DNA of 43,577 nucleotides from Chroococcidiopsidaceae cyanobacterium CP_BM_ER_R8_30 (lineage in GTDB: Bacteria; Cyanobacteriota; Cyanobacteriia; Cyanobacteriales; Chroococcidiopsidaceae), in assembly GCA_019244235.1 (NCBI GenBank), contig JAFASY010000270.1, positions 1 to 43,577 of the forward strand, written 5' to 3'. A program made the translations under genes and the position numbers. The notes beneath the pieces are model-generated. The model worked only from the letters and a program-made list of their open reading frames with translations, was not told the origin of the DNA and ran no database searches. Below, piece by piece: positions 15,652 through 24,267 of this stretch (the stretch's first letter is position 1; each line of letters begins with the position of its first letter).

Positions 15652-16083
15652 CAAAAGAGTCACGGGACCATCGTTCTCTATTGAGACTTGCATCATCGCA
15701 CCGAATCGACCAGTTTCAACCCGCAAGCCACTTTGCCGTAGCATAGCAACAAATTTCTCGTAGAGGTTCTGAGCCATGGTGGGAGGAGCTGAGCGGTCAA
15801 AAGAGGGACGGCGACCTTTGCGGCAGTCACCATAGAGGGTGAACTGACTGACGACCAGAAGTTCACCCTCAATCTCCTGCACTGATTTTTGCCAACGGTC
15901 ATCCCCATCCTCATCAGGAAATAACCGCAATTCCAGGCACTTGCGCGCCACCCACTCCAGCTCGGCTGCGGTATCTGTATCGGCAACACCTACGAGCAAA
16001 TTCAATCCTCGCCCGATTTTGCCAACGACTTGACCGTCAATAGTCACCTGAGAGGATTTGACGCGCTGAATCAGCACCCGCAT
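15628..16083 (-). CDS. dtd: D-aminoacyl-tRNA deacylase
   Basis: Dtd removes D-amino acids from tRNA in the cytoplasm. The 151-residue protein begins with [18 protein letters not shown] and carries the family motif [17 protein letters not shown] at about 79-95, with the conserved [16 protein letters not shown] near the C-terminus; length is typical. The frame is open to 16314, but the extra upstream residues come from repeat DNA and from the CobW gene, so the ATG at 16083 is chosen. Its 3' end overlaps plsY by 24 bases in convergent orientation. Confidence 0.93.
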   Translation of the reverse strand: MRVLIQRVKSSQVTIDGQVVGKIGRGLNLLVGVADTDTAAELEWVARKCLELRLFPDEDGDDRWQKSVQEIEGELLVVSQFTLYGDCRKGRRPSFDRSAPPTMAQNLYEKFVAMLRQSGLRVETGRFGAMMQVSIENDGPVTLLLERDFLS

Positions 16084-16180
16084 GGGAAGAGGATGGGGAG
16101 ATGGGGAACTCGGGATCCCCACGAAGCGGGGATTAGGGGCAATGGGGAGATGGGGGAAATAAGAGGAGAGTCTGTCCCCT
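16084..16180. repeat. G-rich short repeat array upstream of dtd
   Basis: Degenerate repeats of the type ATGGGGAGATGGGG occur at about 16092 and 16140, separated by an ATCCCC-ACGAAGC-GGGGAT hairpin. The 12-mer AATGGGGAGATG also occurs, inverted, in the cobB linker (about 26384-26395). This resembles cyanobacterial short tandemly repeated repetitive (STRR) sequences. It fills the gap between dtd and the CobW gene. Confidence 0.6.
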
Positions 16181-16184
16181 TGTC

Positions 16185-17282
16185 TTATTTTCCAAAGCCT
16201 TTGCCTCGACTGGTTGAAGGTAGACGGACACAGTTTTGCAATTGTGATCGCAATTTCTCGTGGTCTAGATCCTGCCCAATCAACACTAACTGGTTTTTCC
16301 GCTCTCCTTTCCACTCCTCATCTTCAATAGTGAAGCGCTTGCCGCATAGGTGGAAAATATGACGTTTAGGGCTTTCATCAAACCATAAGATTCCCTTGGC
16401 GCGAAAGACGGTTGCAGGCAACTGGTTATCTAAGAAATACTGAAATTTCTTGATCGCCAAGGGTTGGTCACTTTGGAACGATAATGAGGTGAATCCGTCA
16501 TTCTCTAAGTGGTGAGAATGATGCTTGTGGTCGTGACCCTCGTGAGCACAATGCCCATGCTCGTGGTCGCAATCGGCGTGGTCGTGGTGGTGATGCTCGT
16601 GTTCTATCTCAGAATCTTTTGTGAAGTACCGATCGGACTCAAATAAACCTACGCTCAAAACTAATGGTATTGGCACTTGGGAGCGTGTAGTGCGCAAAAT
16701 TCTCGCACCTTCCTTAATATCCCGAATTCTAAGTTCCAATGCATCCAACTCAGCCTCATCAACCAAATCTGCCTTGTTGAGTAGGATGACATCGCCGTAG
16801 GCAATCTGGCTATGAGCTGCCTCGGAGTTAAACAAATCTAGACTGTAATTTGCCGCATCTACTACCGTAATAATTGAGTCGAGACGAGTAAGATCCCGCA
16901 ACTCTGTACCTAAAAATGTCAGAGCTACAGGCAGTGGATCGGCAAGCCCAGTTGTCTCTACCACTAAATAATCCACTTTGTCTTGGCGCTCTAGAACTTT
17001 ATAAACTGCTTGGACCAAATCATTATTAATGGTGCAGCAGACACATCCGTTGTTCAGCTCTACCATATCCTCGCCAGTGGTGACGATTAGCTCATTGTCG
17101 ATCCCAATTTCACCAAATTCATTAACGAGAACTGCTGTCTTAAGACCCTCCTGATTCGTCAGGATGTGGTTGAGTAGAGTTGTTTTACCACTGCCAAGAA
17201 AACCTGTAATGATCGTGACTGGCAGACCCTGTTTCGGGGCCTCCATTGATTCTGAGCGTTTGGTGCTAACTGCTGATTCCAT
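16185..17282 (-). CDS. CobW/P47K-family GTPase with His-rich metal-binding loop
   Basis: A 365-residue member of the CobW/COG0523 metallochaperone GTPases. It has Walker [10 protein letters not shown] (about residues 27-35), the metal-binding GCVCC (about 79-83), [11 protein letters not shown] for switch II and NKADL (about 167-171) for guanine specificity. The CobW C-terminal domain covers about 265-355 ([20 protein letters not shown]). Between them is a loop of about 35 residues made mostly of His, Asp and Glu (for example [18 protein letters not shown]), typical of zinc- or nickel-binding members. It probably delivers a metal such as zinc or cobalt, but the client is unknown. The start at 17282 is an ATG without a clear site; an ATG at 17246 is an alternative. 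Confidence 0.9.
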   Translation of the reverse strand: MESAVSTKRSESMEAPKQGLPVTIITGFLGSGKTTLLNHILTNQEGLKTAVLVNEFGEIGIDNELIVTTGEDMVELNNGCVCCTINNDLVQAVYKVLERQDKVDYLVVETTGLADPLPVALTFLGTELRDLTRLDSIITVVDAANYSLDLFNSEAAHSQIAYGDVILLNKADLVDEAELDALELRIRDIKEGARILRTTRSQVPIPLVLSVGLFESDRYFTKDSEIEHEHHHHDHADCDHEHGHCAHEGHDHKHHSHHLENDGFTSLSFQSDQPLAIKKFQYFLDNQLPATVFRAKGILWFDESPKRHIFHLCGKRFTIEDEEWKGERKNQLVLIGQDLDHEKLRSQLQNCVRLPSTSRGKGFGK

Positions 17283-17393
17283 AACTTAGTCAAAAAATAT
17301 TACTGTAGCGTGAAGTGCGGATTAAACACTAGCATAGGGGTGCTGGCTTTCCCCTATTATTGCCTATATTATCGATTCTACCCTTGCCTAGTC

Positions 17394-18845
17394 ATGACCC
17401 TGACACTTTACAATACTCTCACTCGCCAAAAGGAACCCTTTGAGCCGCAGGAACCGGGTAAGGTGCGGATGTACTACTGTGGCGTAACAGTTTACGACTA
17501 TTGCCACCTAGGTCATGCACGGGCTTGCATCGTTTGGGATGTGGTGCGTCGATATTTACAATGGCGTGGGTATGACGTGTGCTACGTGCAGAACTTTACC
17601 GATATTGATGACAAAATTCTCAATCGGGCACGACAAGAACACTCCTCAATGGAAGCTGTGGCTGAGCGCTTTATCCAGGCATATTTTGAGGATATGGATC
17701 GATTGAATGTGAGGGAAGCAGATGCCTACCCCCGTGCTACTCATACTCTGAATGGGATTCAGCGGCTAGTATCTGAATTAGAGCAAAAAGGTTATGCTTA
17801 CCCAGCAGCAGGAGATGTGTACTATGCGGTCCGTCAGTTTGCCGATTATGGTAAGCTTTCAGGCCGCAAGCTAGAAGATTTGCAAGTTGGGGCAAGTGGA
17901 CGGGTTGATGCAGAAGACGAGGGAAGGAAGAGAGACCCATTTGATTTTGCTTTGTGGAAGGCAGCAAAACCAGGAGAACCAGCATGGGAATCGCCTTGGG
18001 GTTTGGGGCGTCCTGGTTGGCATATTGAATGCTCGGCAATGGTGCGCGATCGCTTAGGTGACACTATCGATATCCACGCTGGTGGAGCTGACCTAATTTT
18101 TCCCCATCACGAAAATGAAATTGCTCAGTCTGAGGCTGTGACTGGCGTACCTCTCGCGCGTTATTGGCTGCATAACGGTATGGTGACAGTGGATGGGGAA
18201 AAGATGTCTAAGTCTTTGGGCAACTTCATCACAATTCGGGAGTTATTGGATCGGTCAACTGACCCGATGGCAGTGCGGCTATTTGTACTTCAGGCACAAT
18301 ATCGCAAGCCCATTGATTTTACCGATGAGGCGATCTCCTCAGCTGAGAAAGGTTGGATGACCCTCAAAGAGGGTTTACTCTTTGGACATCGGCGGGGTTT
18401 GCCAATAAGTGAGAATCACAGTCAGATAAACTGCACTGATGAGATGCTGGATCTAGATGCCGTTGAGCGATTCCAGACAGCAGTCGATGATGACTTCAAT
18501 TTTCCTAGTGGTTTAGTCGTCTTGTTTGAGCTAGCTAAAGAATTAAACCATGAGTACAATCTCTTAACCCACACTGGTAAAACAGATACATCTTTAGCAA
18601 TGCTATGGCGACAATGGCGAACACTTGTTTGTCTGGCAGAGGTTTTAGGTTTTGCAGCGTCGCCTGACTCTTTATCGCTTGATAATTTGAGTGATGCGGA
18701 AATTGAGTCTCAGATTCAACAACGGCAAATTGCCCGGAAAGCTCGTAATTTTGCCCAAGCAGATCTCATCCGTGATCAACTCCAAGCTCAAGGCATTACC
18801 TTGATTGACAGTCCTGACGGTGTCACTCGATGGCATCGCCAGTGA
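17394..18845 (+). CDS. cysS: Cysteinyl-tRNA synthetase
   Basis: CysS attaches cysteine to its tRNA in the cytoplasm. The 483-residue class I synthetase has the HIGH-type motif as HLGHARACI (about residues 38-46) and KMSKSLGNF (about 270-278). The zinc-site residues are the Cys of YYCGVTVYD, the Cys of GWHIECSAM and the His of HHENEIAQSEA. The C-terminal anticodon-binding region ends normally (GVTRWHRQ). The frame is open from a GTG at 17310, but the ATG at 17394 gives the canonical start MTLTLYNTLTRQKEPF, so it is preferred. It faces the CobW gene divergently. Confidence 0.96.
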   Translation: MTLTLYNTLTRQKEPFEPQEPGKVRMYYCGVTVYDYCHLGHARACIVWDVVRRYLQWRGYDVCYVQNFTDIDDKILNRARQEHSSMEAVAERFIQAYFEDMDRLNVREADAYPRATHTLNGIQRLVSELEQKGYAYPAAGDVYYAVRQFADYGKLSGRKLEDLQVGASGRVDAEDEGRKRDPFDFALWKAAKPGEPAWESPWGLGRPGWHIECSAMVRDRLGDTIDIHAGGADLIFPHHENEIAQSEAVTGVPLARYWLHNGMVTVDGEKMSKSLGNFITIRELLDRSTDPMAVRLFVLQAQYRKPIDFTDEAISSAEKGWMTLKEGLLFGHRRGLPISENHSQINCTDEMLDLDAVERFQTAVDDDFNFPSGLVVLFELAKELNHEYNLLTHTGKTDTSLAMLWRQWRTLVCLAEVLGFAASPDSLSLDNLSDAEIESQIQQRQIARKARNFAQADLIRDQLQAQGITLIDSPDGVTRWHRQ

Positions 18846-18934
18846 AGAGAGATGGGGGAGCTGCGCGAAGTCCGAGCGGAGGAGACCTCCGCTCGGAACT
18901 TCGTAAGAGAGGGGGAGCTGGGGGAGTGAAGAGA
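18843..18934. repeat. Short dispersed repeat with strong hairpin
   Basis: G-rich units (GAGATGGGGGAGCTG and GAGAGGGGGAGCTGGGGGAG) flank a long inverted repeat. The left arm, 18866-18882, pairs with 18886-18903 except for one bulged T, with an AGA loop. It lies directly after the cysS stop and could also terminate transcription. Its G-rich units resemble those upstream of dtd. Confidence 0.6.
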
Positions 18935-18971
18935 GCGTTAGAATTTGATAAGAAGCATAAGGGGACTATTA

Positions 18972-19190
18972 ATGTTTGTCGATGAACTGACACCGATTTT
19001 CAAACAACTCACTCGCCACCCAGTCTCATTCTTGGGCGGTTTTTGTTCGGGCTTGCTCCGACTTAATCTGACCGACGAACCAGTTAAGAACTGGCTCGAT
19101 CAGCAACTTGGTCATAACACTTCTACTCCATCTGGTAACCAACCACACAATGGCTCTACCAGGGGACCACAATCAATCTCAATTGAGTGA
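18972..19190 (+). CDS. Short conserved-looking protein of unknown function
   Basis: The product is 72 residues, starting MFVDELTPIFKQLTRHPVSF and continuing with LGGFCSGLLRLNLTDEPVKNW and LDQQLGHN, followed by a polar, Ser/Asn-rich tail. The first 48 residues look like a compact helical unit with a short apolar patch. The family is not recognised, though the character suggests a conserved cyanobacterial protein. The ATG at 18972 has AAGGGG 9 bases upstream; an in-frame GTG/ATG region from 18945 is less likely. A terminator-like hairpin follows. Confidence 0.7.
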   Translation: MFVDELTPIFKQLTRHPVSFLGGFCSGLLRLNLTDEPVKNWLDQQLGHNTSTPSGNQPHNGSTRGPQSISIE

Positions 19191-19556
19191 ATAGAAGTAT
19201 GAGTCGGGAAAGATAGCGGCTTCCTTGCCCGACTCTCTATATCTCTATTTACTATTCCCAAGAAGAGTCTTTCCCAATCTTCTAGCTATATCAAATATTG
19301 GCTATTATAATATCCAATATCATATTGTAAGACAGATAACCTTGCTGAGCTAGCGAATAGGTTATGATATGACGGTATGCTTGAGTTTAGCCATATCACT
19401 GGTTGAGTTGTAGACGCTGCTACCGCTTAATATCGTAGTTGCCGAACCTTGAAATTCACCATTGGTAAACCAGACAAGACTTATGCTTTGCTCGCAACGT
19501 CTAACTTATGTCTGTATAGATGAACTTTAGCTCCTCGTTCAGATTCACGTATCGCC
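19191..19556. other. Intergenic region and leader upstream of rbp
   Basis: After the terminator, ATATTGG (19296-19302) pairs with CCAATAT (19315-19321) in an AT-rich block. The remaining roughly 200 bases form a long leader to the RNA-binding protein gene. Cyanobacterial rbp genes are often cold-induced through long leaders; no defined element can be pinned here. Confidence 0.45.
19201..19250 (+). terminator. Rho-independent terminator after the 18972 gene
   Basis: GAGTCGGG (19201-19208) pairs with CCCGACTC (19228-19235), an 8-bp stem, followed by the T-rich TCTATATCTCTATTT. It is placed 10 bases after the stop codon. Confidence 0.65.
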
Positions 19557-19853
19557 ATGACTATTTACGTTGGAAACCTGTCTTACCGTGCCACTGAAGA
19601 AGACTTGAGACTAGTATTTGCCGAATATGGCACAGTAAAGCGAATTGTATTACCCACAGATCGAGAAACTGGTCGGATGCGAGGTTTCGCCTTTGTGGAA
19701 ATGACAGAAGATGCTCAGGAAGACGCGGCAATCACCGAACTGGATGGTGCTGAGTGGATGGGGCGTCAGCTTAGAGTTAATAAAGCAAAACCCCGAGAAG
19801 AAAATAATCGCCGTGGTGGCGGTGGTGGTGGTATGAAAAGAAACGGATTTTAG
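19557..19853 (+). CDS. RRM-type RNA-binding protein Rbp
   Basis: A 98-residue single-RRM protein. RNP2 is IYVGNL (residues 3-8) and RNP1 is RGFAFVEM (about 41-48), with a conserved beta-alpha-beta frame between them and WMGRQLRVNKAKPR after. The tail is glycine-rich (NNRRGGGGGGMKRNGF). This is the cyanobacterial Rbp family, single-stranded RNA binders linked to cold response and, in some species, mRNA localisation at thylakoids. The start is the ATG at 19557; no strong ribosome site is visible, as in other rbp genes with long leaders. It stands alone. Confidence 0.92.
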   Translation: MTIYVGNLSYRATEEDLRLVFAEYGTVKRIVLPTDRETGRMRGFAFVEMTEDAQEDAAITELDGAEWMGRQLRVNKAKPREENNRRGGGGGGMKRNGF

Positions 19854-20223
19854 CTGTACTCGTTGCCTGCAAAAAAATATTGTTCATTGCGGCAAAAGTC
19901 TATAAACTACTAAGACCAACCCCAATCAAGTAACTTATAACGACTATTCCGATGACTTGTGGTGAGAATAGAAAGCACCATAGTTGTCGGTCTTTTATTT
20001 GCTTCTCAATTCTGTGTTGGTGGTAACAGAAGTAGATGTGAGGTATGCCTGTTAATCATTGTGACAGTCCATAAGGCGGTGCTGGTATGGCTTGTTTCTA
20101 TAGTTTATCTAAAGTGGGATTTAATTTCTAGATTCCATTCCTATCATAGAAGGTATAAACGACTGGGTAAGACAAAAGCTCGCGATCTGAAGTTGCAACC
20201 CAAGGGTTGGGAGGATGAAAACA
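19854..20223. other. Intergenic region and fbp leader
   Basis: A weak hairpin after rbp (TTGCC/GGCAA at 19863-19867 and 19891-19895, with GCAA/TTGC inside) is followed by about 300 bases of leader. CAACCC/GGGTTG (20196-20209) forms a stem directly before the fbp ribosome site. A plus frame here (19959-20231) runs into fbp and does not look coding. Confidence 0.45.
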
Positions 20224-21306
20224 ATGGCTGAAGCGCAACAACCTGAGCAACAGGAGTACGCTCTAGAGCGTGATTGTACAACCCTGTCCCGTCACGTCCT
20301 GCAACATCTTCAAAGCTTCTCAGCTGAGGCGCAGGAACTAAGTGCTGTGATGAATCGCATTGCCCTTGCTGCCAAACTCATTGCTCGACATCTTAGTCGT
20401 GCAGGGCTAATGGAGGGGGTTTTAGGGTTTACGGATGACATTAATGTGCATGGAGAAACCGTCAAAAAGATGGACATCTATGCCAATAACGTATTTATCT
20501 CAGTATTTAAGCAAAGCGGTCTTGTCTGCCGCCTAGCCTCCGAGGAGATGGAAAAACCGTACTACATCTCAGAAAACTGCTCCAGAAGTCGATACACTCT
20601 GCTGTATGACCCGATTGATGGCTCTTCAAACATAGATATTAATATGAGTTTGGGTTCCATCTTTGCAATTCGTCAACAGGAAGAAACCGAGGATAGCGAT
20701 GGAGCAGCGCAGGATTTGCTTCAGCATGGACGTAAACAAATTGCTGCCGGATATGTGCTTTACGGTCCGAGTACCGTGCTAGTCTATTCCGTTGGTAAGG
20801 GAGTTCACTCATTTACCCTTGATCCCAGCTTGGGAGAATTTATCATTACGCATGAGAACATTCAAACTCCAAGCCATGGCCCTATCTACAGCGTCAATGA
20901 AGGCAACTTCTGGCAATGGGAGGAAGCAATTCGGGAATATATCCGCTACGTCCATCGCAATCAAGGATACACAGCACGCTACAGCGGAGCACTAGTAGGA
21001 GACTTCCATCGCATTCTTCTGCAAGGCGGTGTCTTTCTTTACCCTGGAACACTAGAGAAACTAGAAGGCAAGTTAAGATTGCTCTATGAGTCGGCACCCT
21101 TAGCGTTTTTGATTGAGCAGGCAGGTGGGAGAGCAAGTACAGGTACTCAGGAGATTTTAGATGTTGTACCAGAGAAACTACACCAGCGCACCCCGCTAAT
21201 CATTGGTAGTGAAGAAGACGTGGCATTGGTGCAATCGTTCATTCAACAGTGGGCTGAGGCGAAAGCGGAGAAGGAAATGATGAGAAGAAGCCGCGTACCC
21301 CAGTAA
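20224..21306 (+). CDS. fbp: Class I fructose-1,6-bisphosphatase
   Basis: This enzyme hydrolyses fructose-1,6-bisphosphate to fructose-6-phosphate in gluconeogenesis and the Calvin cycle. The 360-residue protein has the metal-site motif [20 protein letters not shown] (about residues 133-152), ASEEME (about 103-108), and [11 protein letters not shown] (about 256-267) for substrate. The sequence fits class I FBPases of cyanobacteria. The first ATG at 20215 lies immediately after GGGAGG; the ATG at 20224, 9 bases from it, is preferred. tal, zwf and opcA follow on the same strand, a set known as fbp-tal-zwf-opcA in Nostoc. Confidence 0.95.
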   Translation: MAEAQQPEQQEYALERDCTTLSRHVLQHLQSFSAEAQELSAVMNRIALAAKLIARHLSRAGLMEGVLGFTDDINVHGETVKKMDIYANNVFISVFKQSGLVCRLASEEMEKPYYISENCSRSRYTLLYDPIDGSSNIDINMSLGSIFAIRQQEETEDSDGAAQDLLQHGRKQIAAGYVLYGPSTVLVYSVGKGVHSFTLDPSLGEFIITHENIQTPSHGPIYSVNEGNFWQWEEAIREYIRYVHRNQGYTARYSGALVGDFHRILLQGGVFLYPGTLEKLEGKLRLLYESAPLAFLIEQAGGRASTGTQEILDVVPEKLHQRTPLIIGSEEDVALVQSFIQQWAEAKAEKEMMRRSRVPQ

Positions 21307-21394
21307 ATGGATTTTGGATTGACAGTCTAAGCTGAGGCATGTGAAATCCAAACATACCGCAAACATGAAACGTAGGAGTTAAAAGAGGAAAAAT

Positions 21395-22540
21395 ATGACA
21401 ACTAATCATTTACTAGAGATTAAAAACTTCGGTCAAAGTATCTGGATGGATAATTTGACCAGAGATCTCATTCAGTCTGGCGACCTTAAAGATATGGTTG
21501 AGAACCAGGGGATCTGTGGGATCACCTCCAACCCAGCTATTTTTGAGAAGGCAATTGCTGGCAATGCCATCTATGATGCTGACATCGAAGCTGGGATCAA
21601 AGCTGGGCTGCCAACTTACAAGATTTACGAATCACTGATATTTGCAGATATTCGTAACGCCTGTGACATCTTGCGTCCCGTTTATGAGTCATCGCATGGC
21701 CTAGATGGTTACGTGAGTATTGAGGTGCCGCCAACAATTTCTCATGACACCGAGGCAACAATTAAGGAAGCCCATCGTTACTATGAGTCAATTGGTCGGG
21801 AAAACGTCATGATCAAGATTCCTGGTACGAAAGAGGGCTTGCCTGCAGTTGAGCAAACCATTGCTAACGGGATCAATGTTAACGTGACGTTGCTGTTCTC
21901 GGTGGAGAGCTATATTGAAACAGCAATGGCTTATATCCGGGGCTTAGAAAAACGGGTGGCTGAAGGGAAAGATATCAGTAAAATTGCCTCTGTAGCAAGC
22001 TTCTTCCTGAGTCGCATTGATAGCAACATTGACACTCGTATTGATGCCAAGCTCAAACAAGGTCTTGCTGATCCTAACAGAGAAGCACGACTGATTGAAG
22101 TTAAAGGTAAAGTGGCGATCGCTAACGCGAAAATAGCATACCAAGAGTACAAAAAAATTATTCAAAGTGAGCGATGGAAAGCTTTGTCTGCCAAAGGAGC
22201 CAAAGTCCAACGTTTACTGTGGGCGAGTACCAGCACGAAAGACCCTCACTACAGTGATGTGATGTATGTTGACGAGCTAGTTGGTCCCGACACTGTCAAT
22301 ACCCTACCACCAGTAACGATTGAAGCTTGTGCTGACCACTGCGATGTGCAAAATCGGATCGAAACGAGGGTGGAAGAAGCTTATCAGCTGATAGAAAGCC
22401 TCAAAGACCCAGACATCAACATCAATATTGATGAAGTGATGGATGAACTGCTAGTCGAAGGGATTGACAAGTTTATTAAGCCATTCGAGTCATTGATGAA
22501 GTCTTTGGAAGAAAAAGTCAATCGCTTGTCGCCTGTCTAG
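21395..22540 (+). CDS. tal: Transaldolase
   Basis: Transaldolase moves a three-carbon unit between sugar phosphates in the pentose phosphate pathway. The 381-residue protein starts MTTNHLLEIKNFGQSIWMDN and has the SNPAIFEKA motif near 47-55. The Schiff-base Lys motif, MIKIPGTKEGLPA, is near 139-151, and LWASTSTKDP is near 274-283. Its length matches the long (about 380-residue) transaldolase form used by cyanobacteria and actinobacteria. A good AGAGGA site lies before the ATG at 21395. It sits 88 bases after fbp and 126 bases before zwf. Confidence 0.95.
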   Translation: MTTNHLLEIKNFGQSIWMDNLTRDLIQSGDLKDMVENQGICGITSNPAIFEKAIAGNAIYDADIEAGIKAGLPTYKIYESLIFADIRNACDILRPVYESSHGLDGYVSIEVPPTISHDTEATIKEAHRYYESIGRENVMIKIPGTKEGLPAVEQTIANGINVNVTLLFSVESYIETAMAYIRGLEKRVAEGKDISKIASVASFFLSRIDSNIDTRIDAKLKQGLADPNREARLIEVKGKVAIANAKIAYQEYKKIIQSERWKALSAKGAKVQRLLWASTSTKDPHYSDVMYVDELVGPDTVNTLPPVTIEACADHCDVQNRIETRVEEAYQLIESLKDPDININIDEVMDELLVEGIDKFIKPFESLMKSLEEKVNRLSPV

Positions 22541-22562
22541 TGAAATCGCTAGCTTAGTGGAT

Positions 22563-22584
22563 ATCCAGGGGCTAGCCTCTGGAT
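22563..22584 (+). terminator. Hairpin between tal and zwf
   Basis: ATCCAGGGGC (22563-22572) pairs with GCCTCTGGAT (22575-22584), a stem of up to 10 pairs with one wobble and a very small loop. It lacks a T-run, so it may tune transcription or mRNA processing within the operon rather than stop it. Confidence 0.4.
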
Positions 22585-22666
22585 GTTCTGCATGATTGTA
22601 TACCGTTCCTTCTCCTTGCTGAGGGCAGGATGGAGAGGGATGCAAAATTTAACCTCTTGAACAACT

Positions 22667-24196
22667 ATGGTGACGCTGCTAGAAAATCCTCTGCGCATCG
22701 GGCTACAACAAGAACGGACACCCGAACCTCAGATCATTGTCATCTTTGGAGCATCAGGAGATCTGACTCAGCGCAAGTTGGTACCAGCGCTGTACAAATT
22801 GCGACAAAATCGGCGGATTCCGCCAGAAACCACGATTGTTGGTGTTGCCCGTCGAGATTGGAGCGATGACTTCTTCCGCGAACATATGCGAGAGGGCATT
22901 GAAGAGTTTTCCGATGGCATCGGGATTGAAGAACTTTGGCAAGATTTCTCCCAAGGTTTGTTCTACTGTCCTGGTGACATTGATAACCCAGAAAGCTACC
23001 AGAAACTCAAAGAGTTGTTGAGCGAGTTAGATGGGAAACGAGGAACACGCGGAAATCGGATGTTCTACCTCTCTGTCTCCCCGAAATTCTTTCCTGAAGC
23101 AATTCAGCAGTTAGGAGGGGCAGGGATGTTAGATGACCCCATCAAAACTCGCCTAGTCATTGAAAAACCCTTTGGCCGGGATTTAGGTTCAGCTCGAAAC
23201 CTCAACCGAGTGGTCCAGAAAGTTTGCAAAGAAGAGCAAGTCTACCGAATAGACCACTATTTAGGTAAAGAAACGGTTCAGAATCTACTTGTCTTCCGCT
23301 TTGCAAATGCGATTTTTGAGCCCCTATGGAATCGCCAGTTTGTCGATCACATCCAGATTACCGTAGCAGAGACAGTGGGAGTCGAGGATCGGGCTGGATA
23401 CTACGAAAGTTCTGGTGCCCTGCGGGATATGTTGCAGAACCATCTGATGCAACTATTCTGCCTCACTGCGATGGAGCCGCCTAATGCTTTGGATGCTGAT
23501 AGTATCCGTACAGAAAAAGTGAAGGTCATCCAAGCAACGCATCTGGCTGACATCCAAAATTTGGAGCGTTCAGCAGTTCGAGGGCAATATAGTGCTGGGT
23601 GGATGAAAGGCAAAAAAGTGCCTGGATATCGCGAAGAGCCAGGGGTCGATCCCAACTCTACGACGCCTACCTACGTAGCCATGAAATTTGCCATTGACAA
23701 TTGGCGTTGGCATGGCGTGCCTTTCTACTTGCGTACTGGCAAGCGGTTGCCTAAGAAAGTGTCCGAGATTTCAATTCACTTCCGCGAAGTGCCTTATCTC
23801 ATCTTCCAATCAGCCGCTCAACAAACGCATACCAACATTTTAGCGATGCGGATTCAGCCAAATGAAGGTATCTCTCTCCGCTTTGAAGCTAAGATGCCAG
23901 GACCAAGCCTGCAAACCCGTTCAGTTGATATGGACTTTAGTTACGGCTCAGCTTTTGGCTCAACGAATTCTGACGCTTACGATCGCTTGTTACTCGATTG
24001 CATGATGGGAGACCAAACTTTGTTCACGCGAGCGGACGAGGTAGAAGCTGCTTGGCAGGTAGTGACTCCAGCTCTCTCTGTTTGGGATAGTCCGGCAGAT
24101 CCAGCCTCTATACCGCAGTATGAAGCTGGGACTTGGGAACCAGCTGAAGCGGAGCTGCTGATTGAGCAAGATGGACGTCGCTGGCGTCGCTTGTAA
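22667..24196 (+). CDS. zwf: Glucose-6-phosphate dehydrogenase
   Basis: Zwf oxidises glucose-6-phosphate to 6-phosphogluconolactone with NADP, the entry to the oxidative pentose phosphate pathway. In cyanobacteria it supplies reductant in the dark and in heterocysts. The 509-residue chain has the nucleotide-binding [14 protein letters not shown] (about 27-40) and the active-site [13 protein letters not shown] (about 198-210). Further on come [15 protein letters not shown] (about 245) and the conserved [14 protein letters not shown] (about 347). Start is the ATG at 22667. opcA, encoding its activator, follows after 71 bases. Confidence 0.96.
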   Translation: MVTLLENPLRIGLQQERTPEPQIIVIFGASGDLTQRKLVPALYKLRQNRRIPPETTIVGVARRDWSDDFFREHMREGIEEFSDGIGIEELWQDFSQGLFYCPGDIDNPESYQKLKELLSELDGKRGTRGNRMFYLSVSPKFFPEAIQQLGGAGMLDDPIKTRLVIEKPFGRDLGSARNLNRVVQKVCKEEQVYRIDHYLGKETVQNLLVFRFANAIFEPLWNRQFVDHIQITVAETVGVEDRAGYYESSGALRDMLQNHLMQLFCLTAMEPPNALDADSIRTEKVKVIQATHLADIQNLERSAVRGQYSAGWMKGKKVPGYREEPGVDPNSTTPTYVAMKFAIDNWRWHGVPFYLRTGKRLPKKVSEISIHFREVPYLIFQSAAQQTHTNILAMRIQPNEGISLRFEAKMPGPSLQTRSVDMDFSYGSAFGSTNSDAYDRLLLDCMMGDQTLFTRADEVEAAWQVVTPALSVWDSPADPASIPQYEAGTWEPAEAELLIEQDGRRWRRL

Positions 24197-24267
24197 GAAT
24201 TAGTTTTTTGGTGAACGCACCCTACTGATGCAAAATTCAATCTTTAGTTGCTGCTTGAGAAATCACT

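Noticed and set aside
19959-20231. Open frame of 90 codons running into fbp
   Set aside because: It has no ribosome site, unusual composition, overlaps the fbp start in another frame and has no recognisable domain; better read as leader.
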